64,000 nucleotides of DNA from Lysinibacillus fusiformis (lineage in GTDB: Bacteria; Bacillota; Bacilli; Bacillales_A; Planococcaceae), in assembly GCA_030027265.1 (NCBI GenBank), contig JASENG010000002.1:310001-374000 (forward strand), in the 5' to 3' direction. The translations under genes and the position numbers were made by a program. Shown here in pieces: positions 51,751 through 59,919 of this stretch (its first letter is position 1; the number at the start of each line of letters is the position of its first letter). The notes under the pieces were generated by a model that was not told the origin of the DNA, did not search any database, and worked only from the letters and a program-made list of their open reading frames with translations.

Positions 51751-52617
51751 TTAAATTAAGAAGTTCTTTAATCTTAGTAAGTTCTCCTCAAGAAAACGCG
51801 TATTCTTATCGATTCCGCGACGTTTACACCATCCGATACTATTAAAGGCATCTGTGAATAGATAAAATGGCAAAACTATTTCTAGATCGATTAGTGGGCG
51901 AATACTGTTATAGCCTTCCCGAAAAGCTTGATATAAAGTAGGATCAAAGCTTAGGAAATCACGATAAAGCTTGGTGAAATCGATGTCTGCCTGGCCAAAT
52001 CGGACGCTTTCAAAGTCGATCATCCCTGATACTTTATCCCCATCAACTATGATATTGGCTGGCCGAAAATCCATATGTACAAAGCTCGGGACATCTTGTG
52101 AAGGAATTTGTTGTTTCATCTCCTCAAATTTTTCAATGGCTTGGTTAAATAAACGCTTATCCACTACTTCTTTTGCATCTTCAGCAAAACTGTAAAATTG
52201 CTTCTCTATAAAATGGGACCAGTTTAGGTATTCGTTTTGTATGCCTGTGAGCACTTTTCCTGCTGTCGGCTGAATCGTGTGCATCGTTGCTTGAAGAACT
52301 CCTACTTGAAATGCCACTATTGGTGCGGCCTCCTTAGTTAAAGGTTTTCCTTTTAACTCGGATAATAAAAAAGCACCAGGTATTTCTTCATCGCCCTCCC
52401 AGCATTCCAGCATTTCAGGGATAGCCACGTGCCCTTTTAGGATTTCATAGGCTTCGAACTCCCGTTGATATTTCATTTTCGTATAAGGTATTTTTAAAAA
52501 AACTTTTTCGCCGTTATGTAGAGTACATTTATACACGGTTGAACTATGGGAATCCTCTACCTCATCCATCGAGATGATTTGTAATCTAAACTGTTCAATT
52601 ATTCGATTTAACAACAA
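51751..52617 (-). CDS. Phosphotransferase (APH/choline kinase type)
   Basis: 288 residues starting MLLNRIIEQFRLQIISMDE. The catalytic loop FVHMDFRPANIIVDGD (Brenner-type HxDxxxxN) and the metal-binding ISGMIDFESVRFGQADID are conserved around residue 180-210, with an early SSTVYKCTLHNGEKVFLKIP as the nucleotide-binding strands. It belongs to the aminoglycoside/choline phosphotransferase superfamily. There is no evidence for a specific substrate or for antibiotic resistance; such stand-alone genes are common in Bacillales. It is monocistronic. Confidence 0.88.
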   Translation of the reverse strand: MLLNRIIEQFRLQIISMDEVEDSHSSTVYKCTLHNGEKVFLKIPYTKMKYQREFEAYEILKGHVAIPEMLECWEGDEEIPGAFLLSELKGKPLTKEAAPIVAFQVGVLQATMHTIQPTAGKVLTGIQNEYLNWSHFIEKQFYSFAEDAKEVVDKRLFNQAIEKFEEMKQQIPSQDVPSFVHMDFRPANIIVDGDKVSGMIDFESVRFGQADIDFTKLYRDFLSFDPTLYQAFREGYNSIRPLIDLEIVLPFYLFTDAFNSIGWCKRRGIDKNTRFLEENLLRLKNFLI

Positions 52618-52728
52618 TCATTCCCTCCCTTTTTACTAAATTACTGCTTCCATCATTATTTCAATAAGAAAAACGTCATTCCTTCTCGATTTATAATATG
52701 TATGAACAAAACATGTCTTTGAACATAT

Positions 52729-52767
52729 AAAAGTCGATTTGCCACCTAATGCAACAAATCGACTTTT
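52729..52767 (-). terminator. Terminator downstream of the DinB gene
   Basis: AAAAGTCGATTTG pairs perfectly with CAAATCGACTTTT. Its sequence is closely related to the hairpin at 41946-41983. Confidence 0.8.
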
Positions 52768-52817
52768 TAGTGTTCTTTTCAATTTTCACCTTCAATGCAT
52801 TTGACACAATTTGAAAT

Positions 52818-53306
52818 TTATAATCCCAGTTTTTCTTTTACTTCTTTAATTTGCAAGATATGACGCATTTCGTGGTAACCCGCGAAAGGAATCCATTGTT
52901 TCAAACTCATTTGGCCAAACACTGGATGAGGAAATGCCTTCACATCCAATTCTTTCTTATCTGAGGCTTCCGCTAGTTTTAATAACTTTTGATGCGTCGC
53001 CGTCAACTTCATATTCAACTCTTCTAATGTGGCAAACTCATTGCTTGGTATCGCAAACTCTGGAGCATTAACCTTTATATCCCGATTTATAGAGGCTTCA
53101 ATTGGCTTTTGTTCAGTATGCACCACTTCGCCATTTACTAATGTACCCAGGATCATTTCCGCAATCGCACCTTCCATCAAGTATATATGTTCTACGATTT
53201 GTTTGATGGACCACCGATTATCTGATGGCCTTTTATTCAAGTTTTCTTCTGATAATCCATTTATTTCATCGTATAATTCTTTACGCGCTTTTTCATTTAT
53301 AAGCAT
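52818..53306 (-). CDS. DinB family protein
   Basis: 162 residues starting MLINEKARKELYDEINGLS. The four-helix DinB/YfiT metal-binding pattern is present: RPSDNRWSIKQIVEHIYLMEG (first histidine), then KAFPHPVFGQMSLKQWIPFAGYHEMRHILQI with two further histidines. These are putative metal-dependent hydrolases or thiol-transferases, and most have no known substrate. It stands alone with its own terminator. Confidence 0.88.
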   Translation of the reverse strand: MLINEKARKELYDEINGLSEENLNKRPSDNRWSIKQIVEHIYLMEGAIAEMILGTLVNGEVVHTEQKPIEASINRDIKVNAPEFAIPSNEFATLEELNMKLTATHQKLLKLAEASDKKELDVKAFPHPVFGQMSLKQWIPFAGYHEMRHILQIKEVKEKLGL

Positions 53307-53439
53307 GTTATCTCATCCCTCTAGATAGACTTTTCAACCTATTTTAACATGCAACTTATGAATCCACACATTCCTGACTTCACCTTAATTAAATTGCAGA
53401 AAAAAACTTAATCGGGTGCGTATGAAAAATTGGAATCGA

Positions 53440-53653
53440 ACTATACTATTAAAGATTTCACTTCAAATCCAGTGACCTGGGAGGGTTAACCCGATGAGTG
53501 CGAATGATCGTTTTCTCTAAGGAACCATCTAACACCGAGAAGCTTAGCTGATATCTTAGGCCAATCTTAAGGTTATATGCGAAAGCGAGGCTGTGTGTCG
53601 TGGATAACAAAATGTAAGTGTAATCAGACCCGGAAAATATTTCCGGGTTTTTT
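53440..53653 (+). ncRNA. Candidate structured non-coding RNA
   Basis: The segment is GC-richer than its flanks, has no open frame with a ribosome site on the plus strand, contains self-complementary pieces (TCACTtcaaatccAGTGA, GGGTTAACCC, GCGAAAGC) and ends in a strong intrinsic terminator on the plus strand. No plus-strand gene follows for over 5 kb, so it is not an obvious leader. I compared it mentally with known riboswitches, T-boxes, 6S and SRP RNA and found no match. TATACT at 53442-53447 could be a -10, but no good -35 accompanies it. Confidence 0.4.
53628..53653 (+). terminator. Terminator of the candidate RNA
   Basis: ACCCGGAAA pairs perfectly with TTTCCGGGT around a three-base loop and is followed by TTTTT. 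Confidence 0.9.
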
Positions 53654-53718
53654 AATTGTCCTCTTGGAAATAATTACAGGAATTCTTTAATATCCAATAG
53701 TACCAAAAGTATCTCGTT

Positions 53719-53826
53719 TCACTCAGATTCAATCGAAATCCAGTCAAACTCGGTCACTTTCACTTCCATTTTTTCAATATATCTGCGACAATAACGCCGA
53801 ATCTTTTCATCGTCTTCTATCAACAT
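53719..53826 (-). pseudogene. Remnant of a response-regulator receiver domain
   Basis: From an ATG at 53826 the frame reads MLIEDDEKIRRYCRRYIEKM, then EVKVTEFDWISIESE, ending at a TGA (53719-53721). The opening is the typical beta-1/acidic-pair/helix-1 of a response regulator, but the phospho-acceptor region and everything after are missing, and the last residues do not fit the fold. It is most likely the truncated start of a lost regulator gene. The remaining intergenic bases 53654-53919 show nothing else. Confidence 0.55.
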
Positions 53827-53919
53827 GATTCTGTACGTAAAATCCCTCTAGTTTTTAACGTTTATTTTTGCATAAACACTGACGGGGACACTGTTGCAGA
53901 GGGTTCAGCAAGTTTTCTT

Positions 53920-54639
53920 TCAGTTGGCACCCAATGTAAACCCTTCGAATAAGCGTCCGCCGAATGGCTCGAGAACTTGATCCACTAAAGAAATGACTGC
54001 TGATTTATCGCCCTGTCTGTAAAAGCCTTCGAACGCATGTATAAATTGACTTGTAAATGCAGGATCAAATTTATTTAATTCTCGAATTACCCATTTCGAA
54101 GAACCAACCCAGCATCCGTTGCTCCTTAAAACGAACTCATGAATCAAATCCGATAAAGTGTTGGCAATCATAAGCTCCTCGGCTCTGTTAGTCGAGCCGA
54201 TAAAATCATATAGCGCATCGGTCATAAAATATCTTTTTAACTGAATCACTTCCTGCGGCCATTTTTCTGGGCCTTGTCTTAAAACAGCATTCGCTTCATT
54301 TTTAATTTCCTCAACAACGCCACAATCTTTTAGGATTAACCCCTCTGAAACCATTCTTGGCAAGGAAGGTCTGGCTCTTTTAACATCTGCTTCAAAAAAT
54401 TCTTTATAGGAAATTAAGTTGTGAACAAAAACCTCTATGGCCCAATCCAATTCTATAGTGGATTGTCTATAGGAGGCTGAAATTTTATCATCAAATATCA
54501 CAATATCAAGGTCAGAAGTATCCGTTGCCTCTCCTCTTACAACACTTCCTGCAAGCAAAGCTCCCTGACAGTCCGGAAAGTATTTAGCTGCAAATTGTGC
54601 AGCAGCATCTATTGGTTTAAGTTTCTTTTGAATGTCCAT
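53920..54639 (-). CDS. Nucleotidyltransferase domain protein
   Basis: The ATG at 54639 follows AGGAGGACTT and gives 239 residues starting MDIQKKLKPIDAAAQF. The nucleotidyltransferase signature LLAGSVVRGEATDTSDLDIVIF (as GSVVRGEATDTSDLDIVIF) is at about residue 32-50, with the catalytic aspartates of the GSx...DxD motif. The C-terminal two thirds are helical. Members of this family add nucleotides to various acceptors (antibiotics, RNA, proteins); the acceptor here is unknown. Confidence 0.82.
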   Translation of the reverse strand: MDIQKKLKPIDAAAQFAAKYFPDCQGALLAGSVVRGEATDTSDLDIVIFDDKISASYRQSTIELDWAIEVFVHNLISYKEFFEADVKRARPSLPRMVSEGLILKDCGVVEEIKNEANAVLRQGPEKWPQEVIQLKRYFMTDALYDFIGSTNRAEELMIANTLSDLIHEFVLRSNGCWVGSSKWVIRELNKFDPAFTSQFIHAFEGFYRQGDKSAVISLVDQVLEPFGGRLFEGFTLGAN

Positions 54640-54744
54640 AAGTCCTCCTGGCATCTAATTTTCCCTAACTATACTAATTGATTACACTCCATGAACATTT
54701 GCTTGTTAAACAGGTAGAAGGTTCGAATAATTACCAATTAAAAA

Positions 54745-54763
54745 GAACATCGAATAGATGTCC
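54745..54763 (-). terminator. Weak terminator after the 54781 gene
   Basis: GAACATC pairs with GATGTCC with one G-U pair, and the minus strand continues TTTTTAATTG. Confidence 0.5.
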
Positions 54764-54780
54764 CTTCCCCGCTCAAATTT

Positions 54781-55071
54781 TCACTTTGGTTCGTTGAATA
54801 CTACTTGTTTTTTGCTTTGGCGATGATTGATTAATAGAATAATCCCCGCCTGAATCGTCATGGATAAAACAAGTAAAATGAAATGCGTAAAACCATGGCC
54901 AATCCACGAGAAGATATAGAAAATTGGTGCTGATGAAAGATACGAAATATATTGGTTCTTCGTGATCATATAAAGAATCGTTGAAACACAAGCGGTTACC
55001 AATAGAACCTCCAATACAATCCGAATCAAATTGAAATCAACGGGAAAGAAAATTTCATTTATTATTTCCAT
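54781..55071 (-). CDS. Small membrane protein
   Basis: 96 residues starting MEIINEIFFPVDFNLIRI, with hydrophobic segments at about 16-36, 44-60 and 64-84. The basic tail (NHRQSKKQVVFNEPK) should be cytosolic. A proper ribosome site (TAGGAGGATG) precedes the ATG. I do not recognise the family. It follows the GNAT gene by 35 bases and may be the last gene of that run. Confidence 0.7.
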   Translation of the reverse strand: MEIINEIFFPVDFNLIRIVLEVLLVTACVSTILYMITKNQYISYLSSAPIFYIFSWIGHGFTHFILLVLSMTIQAGIILLINHRQSKKQVVFNEPK

Positions 55072-55106
55072 TAGTCATCCTCCTAGTTCATTTTAGTTTT
55101 TCTTTA

Positions 55107-55553
55107 TTATTTCATTACATTTAGCTCATAATGATAGAATTCTGTATCCTTTTTGTAGCCATTTTTCTCGTATAACCGTTGAGCAGATAAGTTATCCGGT
55201 GCTGTGCTAAGGCTTAAACTTTTGGCACCCGTTTCAATAGCGAAATCCTTTGCTTTGTTTAAAAGCATTTGCCCTACTCCTCGTTTTCTGCCCTCTTCAG
55301 CCACATAAAGGTCATTTAATATCCAAGCTCGCTTCATCGAAATTGATGAAAACGTTGGATACAGCTGAGTAAAGCCAAGGTATGTTTCTTTCTCTTTTGC
55401 GAGGAAAATAACTGAATCCTCATTTTCAATCCGTTCTTTTATGTAGGCAAGAGCAGCTTTTTCATCTGAGCCTTGATTGTAAAAGATTCGGTATAAGTTA
55501 AATAAATGCGCAGTCCCTTCTAAATCTTCAACTGTAGCTTGATAGATTTCCAT
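55107..55553 (-). CDS. GNAT N-acetyltransferase
   Basis: 148 residues starting MEIYQATVEDLEGTAHLF. The acetyl-CoA-binding loop is RKRGVGQMLLNKAKDFA near residue 92 (RGVGQM = Q/RxxGxG/A variant), preceded by AWILNDLYVAEEGR and followed by LSTAPDNLSAQRLYEKNGYKK, a textbook GNAT end. The acceptor is unknown. AGGGAGAG is the ribosome site. Confidence 0.9.
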   Translation of the reverse strand: MEIYQATVEDLEGTAHLFNLYRIFYNQGSDEKAALAYIKERIENEDSVIFLAKEKETYLGFTQLYPTFSSISMKRAWILNDLYVAEEGRKRGVGQMLLNKAKDFAIETGAKSLSLSTAPDNLSAQRLYEKNGYKKDTEFYHYELNVMK

Positions 55554-55584
55554 TTAATTTCTCTCCCTTTACATCCTGAATGAA

Positions 55585-55968
55585 TTATTGTCCTTGAAAA
55601 TTGATAATCTCTTTAAATTCTTCGCTAGTCGAAATGTTGTAGAACAAACTTCGATTTTCAACCTTTGCTATGGTCCCTGTTTCCGTATGATCGATCCATA
55701 AATAATATTCGTCCTCTCCAAGCTTTACGGTATATTGAGGTGGAATGGTGTTGTCCTCGAAATCGCCCAGCTCTCTAGCTTTGTCAAAAACTTTCGCGAT
55801 GACTTTTACATCCTCTTCGTCCGTTATCAGTTGTTGAGCATCCGGTTTCTCCTCTTCGAAATTCAGCATTTCCTGAATTTCGATCGTATCGATGGAGCTT
55901 TTATTTTCACAAGCTGCCAAACTTAAGGTGCTAATAATCAACAGCAATGAACTCATTAATCTTTTCAA
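55585..55968 (-). CDS. Small lipoprotein
   Basis: GGAGG 8 bases before a TTG at 55968 gives 127 residues starting (M)KRLMSSLLLIISTLSLAACE with lipobox LAAC. The mature part is IDTIEIQEMLNFEEEKPDAQ, AKVFDKARELGDFEDNT, then PQYTVKLGEDEYYLWIDH. Small lipoproteins of this pattern are widespread in Bacillus and have no assigned function. It lies 20 bases downstream of the metalloprotease-like gene. Confidence 0.78.
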   Translation of the reverse strand: MKRLMSSLLLIISTLSLAACENKSSIDTIEIQEMLNFEEEKPDAQQLITDEEDVKVIAKVFDKARELGDFEDNTIPPQYTVKLGEDEYYLWIDHTETGTIAKVENRSLFYNISTSEEFKEIINFQGQ

Positions 55969-55988
55969 AATAAATTCCTCCAAAATTT

Positions 55989-56843
55989 TTAATTCTTTGC
56001 AGAGGCAAAACGATTTAGCCATTCATCCACGACCGAAAAGAAATCCTCATTTTTCCACCATAATAAAGTCTCTAATTCTCCTATTTGCTTGATAGACTCT
56101 TGGAAAAAGGTATCAGCGATGAAATAAGCTAATCGTGTATGGCCAAATGTGGCGCCGCCGTTGATGGAGAACCATTCCTTGAAAATCTCTATGTGCGGCT
56201 TACCGCTATTTAGATCATTTGCGAAACGATGAATGATGACTGTTTTGTTTTCCAGTGCAAATTGCACCCAATCATCTCCATTATTATCATGAGAAAAATA
56301 GATGGATTCTTTGAGATTGGGAATAATCTGCCTTGAGAAATGGGTTGCTGCCCCTTCTTGCAGTAAAGTGACATAAGGATGCATCCATTGAACAGTTTTC
56401 CAATCCATTTGATGCCCATCTGAAATGATATTATGTGCAGCATGACCAAATTCGTGAGCAATAATGGCTCGTAATGGATCTGCTTCAGGTGATAACCGCT
56501 CCATGGCAAATGTTATATCAGGTATAATTTCGCGATGCGTATAAGCATTGGAACCATATGCCCCGACTATAAGATTTACCGAGATTGGAAATTCCAGCTG
56601 ATACTTCACTTTATAGGAACGGACAACTTCCTCTATTAAATCCGTCATAGAGTTATGTACTTTTTGAATGGATTCCCAATCATTCGGGTATTTTTCAATC
56701 GCTTGATTGAGCCTTTCATCCGTATTTTTGCAGTGGTATGTAAAATATATATTAAATATTTCAGGATACTTTTCGTAATACGCCCGAAGCTGCTCAAGAC
56801 TTCGCTCCTTTGGGAATGATGGGTATGTGTCAATGATCTTCAA
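55989..56843 (-). CDS. HExxH putative zinc metallopeptidase
   Basis: 284 residues starting MKIIDTYPSFPKERSLEQL, without signal peptide. The zinc motif HEFGH lies in LRAIIAHEFGHAAHNIISDG near residue 152-156, and a glutamate 35 residues on in LLQEGAATHFSR may be the third ligand (gluzincin style). The C-terminal part (KEWFSINGGATFGHTRLAYF) is conserved-looking but unassigned. Such proteins in Bacillales are cytosolic aminopeptidase-like enzymes of unknown role. A 0.9-kb repeat-rich region lies upstream, where its promoter must be. Confidence 0.75.
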   Translation of the reverse strand: MKIIDTYPSFPKERSLEQLRAYYEKYPEIFNIYFTYHCKNTDERLNQAIEKYPNDWESIQKVHNSMTDLIEEVVRSYKVKYQLEFPISVNLIVGAYGSNAYTHREIIPDITFAMERLSPEADPLRAIIAHEFGHAAHNIISDGHQMDWKTVQWMHPYVTLLQEGAATHFSRQIIPNLKESIYFSHDNNGDDWVQFALENKTVIIHRFANDLNSGKPHIEIFKEWFSINGGATFGHTRLAYFIADTFFQESIKQIGELETLLWWKNEDFFSVVDEWLNRFASAKN

Positions 56844-57057
56844 ACTTTGAACGCCTCCTTAAACGGTTCGTTATTTATAGAACTTCAACAAAGAAGGTAT
56901 TAATCCTTCTTTAGAATAATGCTTTTGGGAAAATTAACCATGATGAGCTAGGTTTGCACTTGTGTCCGGCAAATCGAAATTTCCTATAGATTTTAAAATG
57001 ATAGTTGTGGGCTTTTTAAATAGACCAATTAAGATTTAAGATGATTTTCGGATGATG

Positions 57058-57687
57058 ATTTTATCTGGAATTTATTAATTATTCGCTTTCAATACGCTTT
57101 AAATTTTGAAGTGTCTAGATTTTTGGGAGAAGTGTCTAGTTTTTTGGGAAAACTGTCTAGATTTCCGCGGAAAGTGTCTAGATTTTTGCAAAAAGTGTCT
57201 AGATTTCCCAAAAAGCAGCTGAACTAGTGGGAGTCACTGCTAAAAACTCACATACAGATATGAAATGCTCTTTTGAATAGTAATTTTATCTGAAATTTAT
57301 TAATTAGTTGCTTTCAATACGCTTTAAATTTTGAAGTGTCTAGATTTTTGGGAAAACTGTCTAGATTTTTGGGAAAACTGTCTAGATTTCCGCTGAAAGT
57401 GTCTAGATTTTTGCAAAAAGTGTCTAGATTTTCCAAAAAGCAGCTGAACTAGTGGGAGTCACTGCTAAAAACTCACATATAGATATGAAATGCTCTTTTA
57501 AAGAGTAATTTTATCTGAAATTTATTAATTAGTTGCTTTCAATACGCTTTAAATTTTGAAGTGTCTAGATTTTTGGGAGAAGTGTCTAGATTTTTGGGAA
57601 AACTGTCTAGATTTCCGCTGAAAGTGTCTAGTTTTTTGGGAAAACTGTCTAGATTTCCGCTGAAAGTGTCTAGATTAATCTATGAAT
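57058..57687. repeat. Array of 16 TGTCTAG units at 21-bp spacing, in three 225-bp blocks
   Basis: The unit (G/C)TGTCTAGATTTTTGGGAAAA recurs at 57112, 57133, 57154, 57175, 57196; 57337, 57358, 57379, 57400, 57421; and 57562, 57583, 57604, 57625, 57646, 57667, each 21 bases after the last. The blocks begin with ATTTTATCTG at 57058, 57283 and 57508, exactly 225 bases apart, and share the linkers CAGCTGAACTAGTGGGAGTC and AATACGCTTTAAATTTTG. Twenty-one bases is two helical turns, so every copy faces the same side. No gene is supported in the region 56844-57754. Confidence 0.95.
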
Positions 57688-57709
57688 CTCTCAAGTAACA
57701 CAAAATAGA

Positions 57710-57734
57710 GCATCAATCCGATTTGGATTAATGC
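57710..57734 (-). terminator. Terminator of the second sigma/anti-sigma operon
   Basis: GCATCAATCC pairs with GGATTAATGC with one G-U pair, and the minus strand continues TCTATTTTG. It follows the anti-sigma stop at 57755 by 21 bases. Confidence 0.75.
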
Positions 57735-57754
57735 CCTTGCAGCCACTTAACGAT

Positions 57755-58759
57755 CTATTTTCTATACTCCTCTGAAATATTCACTGTAAATGGCTCAAAC
57801 TGGATTTCTTCCTTTTCAGTAACGAGTTTGGGTGTAAGAATGAGCTTCTCCGCTCCATTTTGAAGGTTGGCAAAAGTGTAGGAACCTTCAACATCTCGTT
57901 GTCTATTCGAACTGCTTCCGCTATTTGTAATCATTTCATAGGGATTGCCAAATTCATCTTTCGCTTCAAGTTCAATACCAGGTAGAAAAAAGTAACTATA
58001 TTTTGATGGAAGTTCAATTTCAAATGGAACATTAATTGTATAACCTGTTACATCGATTGATGGTATTTTTAACGAAAATTCTTCTTTTGTTTCCGAATAG
58101 CCTGCATGTATTTTTTCTACATGTATTTTTTTAAGTTTAAACTTGAATGACCAATCTCCCTCAACAATTACATCTGTATCGGGATCCCACAGACTCCCCG
58201 GTGTCCAAGAAAGTTTGACTGTACGAGGGGACCGCCCTTTAAAATCAGGGGTTATCGTCATAACAGCAGCATAGGTTTTGTCAGCTACTTTCTTCATGGA
58301 CGTAACTCCCCCTCCTTCAATTATTCCATTCGTTTCGATTGGGTTCCAAAAAACTGGTTGCTTCCCTAAATCTTTTTCGGATTTAATCGATAGAGTGATT
58401 GTCACGTTGGTGCCATCATATATGGCATCAGCAATTTCGATCGTTGTATCATTACTCGTTTCCATCGAGCTGATCACCGTTGCATATTCATCGAAATAAA
58501 TAAATTGTGTGGATTCTCCGTTAAAGTAATCCACTACGTTTTTGACAATCGGAATTTGTGACGCAATTGTTGGGGACAATGCCGCCATCGAAGCGCATAT
58601 TCCACATGCCAGCAAGGCCGCCGCAATGGCGTAACGGAGCTGCCGTCTTTTTTTCTGGTTCAGAATATTGCGCAGTACTTGTTTTTTCTTAATCGGTGAG
58701 ACTTCCATCGGTTCAATGTCATCGATATTTAGCTGAAGCATTTTTTCTAAGTCGTTCAT
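57755..58759 (-). CDS. DUF4179 anti-sigma factor
   Basis: 334 residues starting MNDLEKMLQLNIDDIEPMEV. A cytosolic segment of about 35 residues, a membrane segment at about 42-62, then the DUF4179 outer domain (SPTIASQIPIVKNVVDYFNG, TIEIADAIYDGTNVTITLSI). The start overlaps the sigma gene by four bases. It is a paralogue of the anti-sigma factor at 29434, with the same design but different outer sequence. Confidence 0.88.
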   Translation of the reverse strand: MNDLEKMLQLNIDDIEPMEVSPIKKKQVLRNILNQKKRRQLRYAIAAALLACGICASMAALSPTIASQIPIVKNVVDYFNGESTQFIYFDEYATVISSMETSNDTTIEIADAIYDGTNVTITLSIKSEKDLGKQPVFWNPIETNGIIEGGGVTSMKKVADKTYAAVMTITPDFKGRSPRTVKLSWTPGSLWDPDTDVIVEGDWSFKFKLKKIHVEKIHAGYSETKEEFSLKIPSIDVTGYTINVPFEIELPSKYSYFFLPGIELEAKDEFGNPYEMITNSGSSSNRQRDVEGSYTFANLQNGAEKLILTPKLVTEKEEIQFEPFTVNISEEYRK

Positions 58760-59304
58760 TGTAATCGCTCCTTTACCGCTTCCGATAATGCTAATTTTTT
58801 CTTTCCTCGATATAAACGATTTTCGACAGCAGATTTGGTGATTCCTAAGGTAGATGCTATTTCTCCGTTCGATAATTCTAAATAATATTTCATTAAAAAT
58901 AGTTCCCGTTCTGCATCCCGCATTGATTGCATCTCGACTAATAGCGCTTCTTTTTGCTCTTTCCGTAAATACAAAATTTCTGCTGTTTCGTGATTCTCTT
59001 GCTCTTTGGTTTGCTCCAGGCTGACAGTTTCCTTTTTCTGCTGTTTTCGGTACATATCAATCGCTTTATATTTCGTTATCGTTCCAATCCATTTTTTAAA
59101 ATCCTGTTCATCTCCATTAAATTTCCTGCTATTTTGCCAAACAGCCAAGAACACGTCATTTACGCATTCGTCCACAGCCCCATTTCCGCATGAATGCTGC
59201 AATATTTTGCGGGCTATTGCTATGACGTATGGCATATATGTATCAATCACATAAGCAAGCGCCTTTTCTTGCCGCTGCTGAAGCTTTCTTATAAAATCCT
59301 CCAC
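58756..59304 (-). CDS. ECF-type sigma-70 factor
   Basis: AAGGGAG 8 bases before a GTG at 59304 gives 182 residues starting (M)EDFIRKLQQRQEKALAYV. Region 2 (YMPYVIAIARKILQHSCGNG, AVDECVNDVFLAVWQNSRKF) and region 4 (MRDAERELFLMKYYLELSNG, STLGITKSAVENRLYRGKKK) are intact. It forms an operon with the DUF4179 anti-sigma gene. This is a different subgroup from the sigma factor at 28931, as the region 2 sequences differ clearly. Confidence 0.9.
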   Translation of the reverse strand: MEDFIRKLQQRQEKALAYVIDTYMPYVIAIARKILQHSCGNGAVDECVNDVFLAVWQNSRKFNGDEQDFKKWIGTITKYKAIDMYRKQQKKETVSLEQTKEQENHETAEILYLRKEQKEALLVEMQSMRDAERELFLMKYYLELSNGEIASTLGITKSAVENRLYRGKKKLALSEAVKERLQ

Positions 59305-59456
59305 TGCCCCAACTCCCTTCACTTAAAACAACGGTAAAAAAATCAAACGCTCTCGCCTAAATTAAAAAAGACCCTCTGCATTTAGGTCTTCTTAAAGAAA
59401 CTGTATACTAAACTAAATATGTATTGTGAGAAACTAGATTGGAGATGCGAGCTTAC

Positions 59457-59918
59457 ATGCTAAAGGTAGAAACATTTATATTAAACCCCAAATATCATTC
59501 AGAAAAAAACCAAAGATATATCCATTCCGAGAATTTCCCCTTTAACGAATATAAACAAAGCTCCTTGTATTGCTATATTGAAATCTATGAAGGTTGCAAG
59601 CTAGTTTTTGAAGGTTCCCTTGAAAGATGCCCCGAATATTGGTTTATCATCTTGCAAATCATGCAGCAAACCCTAGAAGTTGGAATGAGTGAATGGGAAT
59701 TTCCTACATTACTGAGATTGGAAGCAGTAGACCCGGGTACAGTTCGTCTAACTCAAAATGAAACAGCTTATCTTTTCCCTAGAAATGCACTTTTCAAAGC
59801 ATTGCTGGATGAATGCAAGCAACTCATGGATACGATGGGATCCGATACTGAATATCCGGCCGGTGCAATGGAAAGCTTCTATCAACAAGTTGATGCAGTA
59901 TCTCATAAAATCGGATAA
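59457..59918 (+). CDS. Hypothetical protein
   Basis: The ATG at 59457 has GGAG eleven bases ahead and gives 153 residues starting MLKVETFILNPKYHSEKNQR. No signal peptide or membrane segment. The sequence has hydrophobic strands (SSLYCYIEIYEGCKLVFEG) and a long helix near the end (ALFKALLDECKQLMDTMG). I do not recognise it. It converges on the Nudix gene, whose stop is one base away from its own. Confidence 0.65.
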   Translation: MLKVETFILNPKYHSEKNQRYIHSENFPFNEYKQSSLYCYIEIYEGCKLVFEGSLERCPEYWFIILQIMQQTLEVGMSEWEFPTLLRLEAVDPGTVRLTQNETAYLFPRNALFKALLDECKQLMDTMGSDTEYPAGAMESFYQQVDAVSHKIG

Positions 59919-59919
59919 T

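Noticed and set aside
53480-53500. GAGGGTTAACCCG resembling a T-box bulge
   Set aside because: The T-box consensus is AGGGTGGNACCGCG; neither a specifier loop nor a downstream synthetase or amino-acid gene is present.
53490-53505. CCGATGAG...CGAA resembling a hammerhead ribozyme core
   Set aside because: The core reads CCGATGAG rather than CTGATGAG and no flanking helices I, II and III could be paired.
57058-57687. CRISPR array
   Set aside because: Unit spacing is 21 bp with no unique spacers, and there are no cas genes.
59367-59389. Terminator-like hairpin AAAGACC/GGTCTTC upstream of the ECF gene
   Set aside because: Stem is short and it lies before, not after, the sigma gene with no transcript that it would end.
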